Part shown: positions 58,502 through 64,000 of the stretch, piece by piece
Numbering within the stretch: the stretch's first letter is position 1
How the letters are laid out: each line of letters starts with the position of its first letter
Assembly: GCF_003003795.1 (NCBI RefSeq)
Contig: NZ_PVWK01000063.1
Span: 45,889 to 109,888, forward strand
Direction: 5' to 3'
Length of the DNA: 64,000 bases
Source: Stenomitos frigidus ULC18
Lineage (GTDB): Bacteria; Cyanobacteriota; Cyanobacteriia; Leptolyngbyales; Leptolyngbyaceae
The notes under the pieces: generated by a model
Seen by the model: the letters and a program-made list of their open reading frames with translations, nothing else
The model's database searches: none
What the model was told of the DNA's origin: nothing
Made by a program: the position numbers and the translations under genes

Positions 58502-60016
58502 CTACTGTGAGCTACTGCCCAACACAAACAGACTCAGCAACGTGCCGCTATTCCATAAACTGTGCAGCAGCATGGACGAGAGCAGATTGCGCGATCGCGA
58601 GTAGACAAAGCCCAGCACCATCCCCAGCACCATGAGCGGCAACACTTCGGAAAGGCTGAGGTGAGCCAGGGCAAAAATAAAGCTGCTGAGGGTAATCGCA
58701 CCCCAAACGGGCATATAGCGAGTTAGAGAGGGAAGCAAAAAGCCACGAAACAGAATTTCTTCAAACAGGGGAGCGGCGATCGCAGCCGTCACAAAAAATA
58801 AGATCAGAGCACCGTTATCTTTACCTTCCAGGGCGATCGGTAGAATGGGGTTGCTGCCGCCTTGCCCCTGCCAAATTTGTTGGTTCAGTAGCGAGATCAA
58901 AATGACCAGTGGCAACGCTGCAAAATAGCCACCCAGCCCCCACAGCAACCATTTGCCTCGGAGCTTGACCTGAAACCAACCTTCGGGCAGCGGTAAAAAG
59001 GCTCTGACAGAGACATACAGCACCACTAAACCACCCGCCGCCAGCAGCAAATAGTTCGCCAAAATGTAAAACGCTCTAGCACGCTCACCCAACCCTGCCG
59101 GATTAAAGCCCGAGGCCTGCTGCAGGAAGCCAAGCGCTAGCGGTAGTAGAATTTGCCCGACCAGGAAAAAGCCAAAAATTAAGACCTGCCAGACAATTTC
59201 CCCGTCCCACGGTACCGTCCAGGGCGCAATACCCTCTGGCGCGAGAAGAGACTGCTTTCGTCGCACCACCCATTGGCCGCCGAGAAAAAGCAGGATGCCA
59301 ATCCCAATAAAACAACTAATGGTGGGAATGCCACCGACGATCGCCAAATTTGTGAGTGCTCGTTCTGCCGTTTGCTGTTGCGCTGCCTGCAATTCCGTCA
59401 GGGACTCTTGCCGTTGCTGGAGTTGATAGAGCTGAGCCAGCGATCGATAGCGAAACCAGCTATCCAGATTTTTCTTCAATGCCTGTTCGGCATCAGGCAC
59501 CAAACGCGGGGGATCGCTCCAGAGTCCTGCCAACACTCCTGCTGTTTGACTGAGCGGTTCCAGACTCGCCTTGCCATCCGTTTCCTGAATAACGCCTGCC
59601 CACGTTTTTTGAGCTGTGGCTCCCTGTCTCTGCTGCACCTGAAGCACACCAAGTCTCAGATCCAGTTCGGCGAGCAACCGCTCTAGCTTCGGCAGCGACG
59701 CCTTTAGCGATGGATCAGCCGTCGGCGAGACAAGCAGCATCTGAGTTCGTTCCAGATTCTTTTGAGCAGACTGGCGTAGTTCCTCGTACTGCTTCGTTGC
59801 ACCCTTGACGGGTTCACTGCCAATAATGCCTTGGCGAACCGATACCAGTCCTGGGTCATCGCCTTGCCACTCGGTTGCTTGCAATACCAGGTTTGTTTGG
59901 TACAGTTCCAGCCGACTTTGGAACTGGGGTTGACTCCAGCTTGCCAGCAAATCTTGACCGATGAGGGCGATCGCCAACACCGTTAAGAACGCCAACACGA
60001 CCCGCTTAATTGTCAT
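58502..60016 (-). CDS. CPBP family intramembrane metalloprotease
   Basis: 504 residues. The C-terminal half (~270-504) holds the CPBP (Rce1-like) core: EEILFRGFLLPSLTRY, SFIFALAHLSLSEVLPLMVLG and LLHSLWNSGTL, with the Glu-Glu and two His that form the glutamate-type site. The N-terminal half has one helix, a helical region rich in Gln (LEQLDLRLGVLQVQQRQGAT-like), a second transmembrane helix and linker. The family processes or binds prenylated or other substrates in membranes; in cyanobacteria the substrate is unknown. ATG start at 60016. Confidence 0.88.
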   Translation of the reverse strand: MTIKRVVLAFLTVLAIALIGQDLLASWSQPQFQSRLELYQTNLVLQATEWQGDDPGLVSVRQGIIGSEPVKGATKQYEELRQSAQKNLERTQMLLVSPTADPSLKASLPKLERLLAELDLRLGVLQVQQRQGATAQKTWAGVIQETDGKASLEPLSQTAGVLAGLWSDPPRLVPDAEQALKKNLDSWFRYRSLAQLYQLQQRQESLTELQAAQQQTAERALTNLAIVGGIPTISCFIGIGILLFLGGQWVVRRKQSLLAPEGIAPWTVPWDGEIVWQVLIFGFFLVGQILLPLALGFLQQASGFNPAGLGERARAFYILANYLLLAAGGLVVLYVSVRAFLPLPEGWFQVKLRGKWLLWGLGGYFAALPLVILISLLNQQIWQGQGGSNPILPIALEGKDNGALILFFVTAAIAAPLFEEILFRGFLLPSLTRYMPVWGAITLSSFIFALAHLSLSEVLPLMVLGMVLGFVYSRSRNLLSSMLLHSLWNSGTLLSLFVLGSSSQ

Positions 60017-60185
60017 GAACCCTCAACTTAGCTATTAGCCGTTAGCTGTCAGCTAAAGACGGCTGGAACGTTTGCACTACAAACAAGGATCACAGATCCC
60101 GTAGAACGATTGTCGCTTAGATAGCGCAAAGGCTGTGCGCCAGACGGGGTAAAATTCTTCAGGAGGTGAGGGGAAGAGAGAAGAA

Positions 60186-60240
60186 AAGTTTTGAGTTTTG
60201 AGTAGCACTTCGTGCCGCTGCGCTAGAGAGTTTTGAGTTT
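60186..60240 (+). repeat. Dispersed repeat, copy C
   Basis: Starts AAGTTTTGAGTTTTGAGTAG, centre CACTTCGTGCCGCTGCGCTA, end GAGAGTTTTGAGTTT. Third copy of the element at 48334 and 50043; all three lie in intergenic DNA. Confidence 0.8.
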
Positions 60241-60251
60241 GGGAATCACGC

Positions 60252-60319
60252 AAACCTCGGAGGTTTTAATCAAGCATCAAGCAGCGTGACCAACGTGGTG
60301 GTTTAAACCTCCGAGGTTT
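60252..60319. repeat. Inverted pair of AAACCTCCGAGGTTT
   Basis: AAACCTCGGAGGTTT (60252-60266) and its reverse complement AAACCTCCGAGGTTT (60305-60319) stand 38 bp apart; each unit is itself nearly palindromic. A likely palindromic repeat of the genome, placed upstream of the phosphatase gene. Confidence 0.7.
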
Positions 60320-60398
60320 TAGTCCCCTCCGCTTCCCCTGCCCTGCTACAAACGAACCACCAACTACCAACACCTACACGCACTGGGAGGACAAACTT

Positions 60399-61751
60399 CT
60401 GACTACCCGCATCATCCTCGTTCGTCACGGCGAGAGTAGCTATAACGTTGAACGCCGCGTGCAGGGTCATGGTGACAAATCGACCCTTACTGAGGCAGGG
60501 CAACAGTCTGCCGATCGCGTGGGTGCAGCCCTGAGCGATCTCTCCTTTGATGCGGTGTATTGCAGCCCTCTGCGACGGGCAAAGGATACCGCCGATCGCA
60601 TTCTGTCCCGCTTACAAAACCCACCTGCTACGCCACTGCAAACGACAGACAACCTGAAGGAGATCAACCTGATCTTGTGGGAAGGCCTGTTGTTTAAGGA
60701 CGTTGCCACCAAGTATCCCGATGGTTACCGCGATTGGCAAACCCAGCCTCACAAGCTCAAGATGTCGATTCCTGGAGAGTCTGGAGAGACGGACTATTAC
60801 CCGGTGCCAGCGCTGTTTGAGCAAGCCGCTACCTTTTGGCAAGAAATTTTGCCGCGTCATGCAGGACAAACCATCCTCTTGGTTGCCCACAGCGGCATTA
60901 ATCGCGCCTTGATTAGCACTGCGATCGGGCTGTCGCGCGATCGCTACCAGTCGGTGCAACAGTCTAACTGCGGTATCAGCGTTTTGAACTTTGCCGGTGG
61001 CTTCGGCGATCCGGTGCAGATCGAGTCGATGAACCTGACTGCCCATCTAGGCGAACCATTGCCCAAGCCTAAAGCAGGTCAGCAGGGCTCCCGCTTTCTG
61101 CTGGTGCGTCACGGCGAAACCAACTGGAATCGCGACAAGCGGTTTCAGGGTCAGATCGATGTACCGCTGAACGAGAATGGACGGGCGCAATCACAACGAG
61201 CGGCAGAGTTCCTCAAAGCGATCCCCATTCATCATGCCGTCACCAGCCCGATGCTGCGTCCCAAGGAAACCGCCGAGATTATTCTGCAACATCATCCGGA
61301 TGTGCGGCTCGACCTGGAGGACAACCTGAAAGAGATTAGTCACGGGCTGTGGGAAGGCAAGCTCGAAGCCGAGATTGAAGCAGGTTATCCCGGTGTGCTG
61401 CAACAGTGGCAACGATCGCCCGAAACAGTGCAGATGCCTGAGGGCGAAAATCTCCAGCAAGTGTGGGAACGGGCGATCGCAGCCTGGGACAGCATTGTGC
61501 AAACAGCAGCTAGCCGACCCGAACCAGGAACCACCCTGGTTGTTGCCCATGACGCCGTAAACAAAGCCATCCTTTGCTACGTCCTGGGCTTAGAGCCTGA
61601 GCATTTCTGGAACTTCAAGCAAGGCAACGGTGCGGTGAGCGTGATCGACTATGCCCAAGACACGGATATTCGACCCGTCATGATGGCAATGAATATCACC
61701 GTTCACCTGTCGGATGGCATTCTGGACAAGACGGCAGCGGGGGCGCTATAG
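60399..61751 (+). CDS. Two-domain histidine phosphatase, apparent CTG start
   Basis: 450 residues if read from the CTG at 60399, which has GGGAGG 8 bases upstream. The product starts MTTRIILVRHGESSYNVERR, so the first catalytic RHG (His10) is kept; the first ATG/GTG/TTG-type start, at 60459, would delete it. A second histidine-phosphatase (PGM-like) domain begins near FLLVRHGETNWN (RHG at 237-239). Both domains have the ERxxET-like (AKDTA, PKETAE) and later His motifs (VAHSG and VAHDA). Family members act as phosphoglycerate mutases or phosphatases; the substrate is unknown. The next gene starts 5 bp downstream, so the two form an operon. Confidence 0.85.
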   Translation: MTTRIILVRHGESSYNVERRVQGHGDKSTLTEAGQQSADRVGAALSDLSFDAVYCSPLRRAKDTADRILSRLQNPPATPLQTTDNLKEINLILWEGLLFKDVATKYPDGYRDWQTQPHKLKMSIPGESGETDYYPVPALFEQAATFWQEILPRHAGQTILLVAHSGINRALISTAIGLSRDRYQSVQQSNCGISVLNFAGGFGDPVQIESMNLTAHLGEPLPKPKAGQQGSRFLLVRHGETNWNRDKRFQGQIDVPLNENGRAQSQRAAEFLKAIPIHHAVTSPMLRPKETAEIILQHHPDVRLDLEDNLKEISHGLWEGKLEAEIEAGYPGVLQQWQRSPETVQMPEGENLQQVWERAIAAWDSIVQTAASRPEPGTTLVVAHDAVNKAILCYVLGLEPEHFWNFKQGNGAVSVIDYAQDTDIRPVMMAMNITVHLSDGILDKTAAGAL

Positions 61752-61756
61752 AACCT

Positions 61757-63115
61757 ATGCCCAGTGAACTGCTTCAACAAGTCCGAGTCATTGATCCCGT
61801 TTCAGACACCGATCGCATTGCCGATGTGCTCATTACAGATGGTGTGGTGACAGCGATCGAAGGGGCGATCTCTGACTACCCCAGCGAAACAAACGTGCTC
61901 GATGGTCGGGGCTTGATTCTGGGCACGGGACTGGTTGACCTCTACAGTCACTCAGGCGAACCTGGTTTTGAGGAACGTGAAACCCTGCAATCCCTTCTGC
62001 AAGCCGCCAGTGCAGGAGGCTTTACCCGCATTGCCATACTGCCAGATACCAACCCTGCTACGGATAACCCGGGCAGTGTTTCCTGGTTGCAAACACGCTG
62101 GCGGGAGGAGCGGGGAGCGGGGAGCAGGAGGAGCGCAGGGGAAGCAGAGGGAGCGGGATCGCGATCACAAGCTTCACACCTCACACCCTACACCCCACAC
62201 CCTATCCCCTACCTCTACTGCTGGGGCGCATTAACTCTGGGCGTTCAAGGCCAGCAGATGACGGAGTTAGGTGAACTGTCAGCCACCGACATCGTTGGGT
62301 TTGCGGATGGCCGATCGCTCACTAGCTTGCTGTTGGTGCGTCGTTTGTTGGAATATCTGAAGCCGATCGCGAAACCGATCGCGCTCTGGGCTGCCGACCC
62401 AACCTTGAGCGGTAACGGCGTCATGCGTGAAGGGCAAGAGTCGCTGCTTTTTGGGCTGCCGGGGATTCCGGCGATCGCGGAGACAGCGGCTCTATCGGCA
62501 CTATTGGAATGCGTTGAGGCGATCGGCACCCCCGTTCATTTGATGCGGCTTTCTACTGCCCGTGGAGTCATGCTGATTCAGGCTGCGAAGGCGCGTGGAT
62601 TGCCCATTACTGCTAGCACGACCTGGATGCATCTGCTGCTGAATAGTGAGGCGATCGGCAGCTATGATCCCAATCTTCGCATCGCGCCGCCGTTGGGCAA
62701 CCCTGCTGACCAGGAAGCGCTAGTGCAAGCGGTCAAAGAGGGCATCATCGACGCGATCGCGATTGACCACACGCCTTACACCTACGAAGAAAAGACCGTT
62801 GCTTTTGCAGAGGCACCCTCTGGCGCGATCGGGCTAGAGTTAGCGTTGCCGTCGCTGTGGCAAGCATTGGTCGAAACCGGACGCTGGACAGCGCTGGACC
62901 TATGGCGCAGTCTCAGCAGTCGCCCAGCCTTGTGTTTGCACCAAAAAGTAGCCGCGATCGCGCCCGGCCAACCTGCCGAACTGACTCTCTTCGATCCACA
63001 GCAAACATGGACAGTGGAAGCGCGATCGCTCAAGTCCCTTTCAGCCAATACGCCTTGGCTCCACAAGGAGGTGACGGGACGGGTGGTGAGAACGTGGGTA
63101 GGGGAGAAAGGATGA
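61757..63115 (+). CDS. Dihydroorotase homologue lacking metal ligands
   Basis: 452 residues of the class I DHOase fold. Canonical sites are changed: HVHLREPG reads YSHSGEPG (Tyr63, His65), DDG reads ADG (Ala183), the SHCEDP His reads ALWAADP (Trp211), and TPHH reads TWMH (about 289-292); only the last Asp in AIDHTP (Asp337) is kept. So it is probably not an active dihydroorotase but a pseudo-enzyme like the PyrC' partner of aspartate transcarbamoylase. A repeat-derived block (residues about 117-150, ending TPYTPHPIP) interrupts the early part. Co-transcribed with the phosphatase. Confidence 0.85.
   Translation: MPSELLQQVRVIDPVSDTDRIADVLITDGVVTAIEGAISDYPSETNVLDGRGLILGTGLVDLYSHSGEPGFEERETLQSLLQAASAGGFTRIAILPDTNPATDNPGSVSWLQTRWREERGAGSRRSAGEAEGAGSRSQASHLTPYTPHPIPYLYCWGALTLGVQGQQMTELGELSATDIVGFADGRSLTSLLLVRRLLEYLKPIAKPIALWAADPTLSGNGVMREGQESLLFGLPGIPAIAETAALSALLECVEAIGTPVHLMRLSTARGVMLIQAAKARGLPITASTTWMHLLLNSEAIGSYDPNLRIAPPLGNPADQEALVQAVKEGIIDAIAIDHTPYTYEEKTVAFAEAPSGAIGLELALPSLWQALVETGRWTALDLWRSLSSRPALCLHQKVAAIAPGQPAELTLFDPQQTWTVEARSLKSLSANTPWLHKEVTGRVVRTWVGEKG
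62104..62211. repeat. In-frame repeat insertion in the dihydroorotase-like gene
   Basis: An A/G-rich run (GAGCGGGGAGC units) followed by CACACCCTACACCCC units, translated as REERGAGSRRSAGEAEGAG and then SHLTPYTPHPIP. It has the same two-part build as insertion 1 of the P-type ATPase. Confidence 0.7.
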
Positions 63116-63154
63116 AGGCTAAAGGCTAAATATTTTAGCCTTTAGCCTTCATCC
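63110..63154. terminator. Bidirectional terminator, 21-bp perfect stem
   Basis: Arms 63110-63130 and 63134-63154 are exact complements (core GGCTAAAGGCTAAA / TTTAGCCTTTAGCC) around the loop TAT. The left arm covers the stop codon of the dihydroorotase-like gene (63113-63115). It serves that gene and the converging lepB. Confidence 0.8.
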
Positions 63155-63165
63155 TTTAGCTTTTC

Positions 63166-63756
63166 TTACTTATAGTTCGGTTCTGGGGTAATTTCGCCCA
63201 GACGGTTCATGGGCCAAAAACGGACGATCGCCCGACCGATGATGTGGTTGCGTGGCACAAACCCCCAATAATGGCTGTCGTAGCTGTTGTTGCGATTATC
63301 GCCCAACACTAAGTAGGAGTCTTGCGGCACTGTCACAGGCCCATACTGGTATTGGGGGTTGTCGGCAATATAGTTTTCCTGGAGCGGCTTGTCGTTGATA
63401 AAGACGCGTCCACCTTTGACTTCCACCTTGTCACCTGGCAAACCGATGACGCGCTTAATGAAGGCATCGTGGAAGTTTTGCTTCTCTAGCGTATCGGTCG
63501 GTGAAAAGACGACGACGTCACCCCGCTGGGGATTTTTGAAGTGGTAGCCCAGCTTATCGACAATGAGTCGATCGTTGATCTGTAGCGTCGGCAGCATGGA
63601 GCCGGACGGAATATACCGCGCTTCAGCAACAAACGTCCGAATGCCAAACGCTAGCACCGCACTCAGGCCGATGGTTTTGAGCCCCTCCAACCAGGGATTC
63701 TCAGACGCTTTCTGAGGTGGCTTCTCGTCCGATACTTTGCCTTGTACTCGTGTCAT
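63166..63756 (-). CDS. lepB: Signal peptidase I
   Basis: Removes signal peptides from Sec and Tat substrates at the plasma or thylakoid membrane. 196 residues: one N-terminal membrane helix ([14 protein letters not shown]), the catalytic Ser in [16 protein letters not shown] (near residue 53), the Lys in [13 protein letters not shown] (near residue 100), and [15 protein letters not shown]. Normal size for the cyanobacterial form. Converges on the dihydroorotase-like gene across a strong terminator. Confidence 0.96.
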   Translation of the reverse strand: MTRVQGKVSDEKPPQKASENPWLEGLKTIGLSAVLAFGIRTFVAEARYIPSGSMLPTLQINDRLIVDKLGYHFKNPQRGDVVVFSPTDTLEKQNFHDAFIKRVIGLPGDKVEVKGGRVFINDKPLQENYIADNPQYQYGPVTVPQDSYLVLGDNRNNSYDSHYWGFVPRNHIIGRAIVRFWPMNRLGEITPEPNYK

Positions 63757-64000
63757 AAAGAGTCAAATGTAGAATAGTCGCAGGCTTGAGTAAAAAGGAG
63801 GACTGACTTGCTTTGAAGCATGAACAGTAGAGGTGACCCGTCACAACATAAATGCAACTTTAAACCATCTCACCAGTTTATTTCGGAATTTAGCTCATGA
63901 TGAAGGGGATTCTCCATGTAAGTTAGGACTTACGCATTGACAAAAGTAGCAATATCTGGGGTCAGGTAGCAATCGGTTTGGAGAGGTGTTCCAAAATGAA
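63757..64000. other. Right edge, no gene seen
   Basis: 244 bp with the lepB promoter region. GTTAGGACTTACGCA near 63923 resembles a sequence often seen at ends of repeats in cyanobacterial genomes as I recall it; this is a weak hint only. Confidence 0.3.

Overview
The window is chromosomal DNA of a cyanobacterium. The evidence is the HIP1 octamer GCGATCGC and its GATCGC variants on almost every line, cyanobacterial NDH-1 genes (ndhF4/ndhD4/cupB, ndhN), ldpA, ycf66, a ycf45-type ATPase, a SomA-type SLH porin, and the cyanobacterial order of the ribosomal-protein cluster (no rpsJ, rpsN or rpmD in the expected places). Short heptamer repeats in intergenic gaps, a very large caspase/STAND/WD40 protein and a CYP110-like P450 suggest a filamentous, Leptolyngbya-like or related genome; the genus cannot be fixed from the window.

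Layout. 1-3284 (+): end of ndhF4, then ndhD4 and cupB, the constitutive CO2-uptake NDH-1 module. 3325-8057: a fibrillin-like protein, a cytosine-deaminase-like amidohydrolase, Ycf66, and 6-phosphogluconate dehydrogenase with its terminator. 8127-13442 (-): a 1771-residue caspase-like/STAND-ATPase/WD40 protein. 13443-14456: a 1-kb non-coding stretch dense in inverted repeats. 14457-32103 (-): the S10-spc-alpha ribosomal supercluster, rplC through rpoA, rplQ, truA, rplM, rpsI, rpmE to prfA, with secY, adk and infA inside. rpmJ (37 codons) and corrected starts for infA (TTG), rpsC (GTG), rplW (GTG) and rpoA are given.

32749-36742 (+): ndhN, ldpA (Fe-S circadian redox protein) and the ycf45/R3H ATPase. 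36980-41939 (-): a hypothetical protein, an SLH/OprB porin and a fibro-slime/Calx-beta protein. 42615-44561 (+): rsmE and a TPR protein. 44562-48204: an accessory island with an SDR remnant, a MITE-like stretch, an aldo/keto reductase, an unlisted 58-residue glycine-zipper membrane protein, an SDR, a carboxymuconolactone-decarboxylase-like protein and a MerR regulator; a shared TCTAACGTYAACGTMAA motif in two promoters suggests a small regulon.

48716-63756: CsbD, a secreted glycine-zipper protein, a cNMP-binding protein overlapping menH, a divergent P450 behind a 19-bp tandem repeat, two paralogous FHA proteins, a copper-type P-type ATPase, an integral membrane protein, a CPBP protease, a two-domain histidine phosphatase that appears to start at CTG, a dihydroorotase homologue lacking most metal ligands, and lepB.

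The strongest items for follow-up are the caspase-STAND-WD40 gene with the structured non-coding kilobase beside it; the in-frame invasion of two genes by the same repetitive C-rich sequence; the CTG-started phosphatase next to a pseudo-dihydroorotase; and the MerR regulon with its small membrane protein. All functions are assigned by reading protein motifs; no database search was run.
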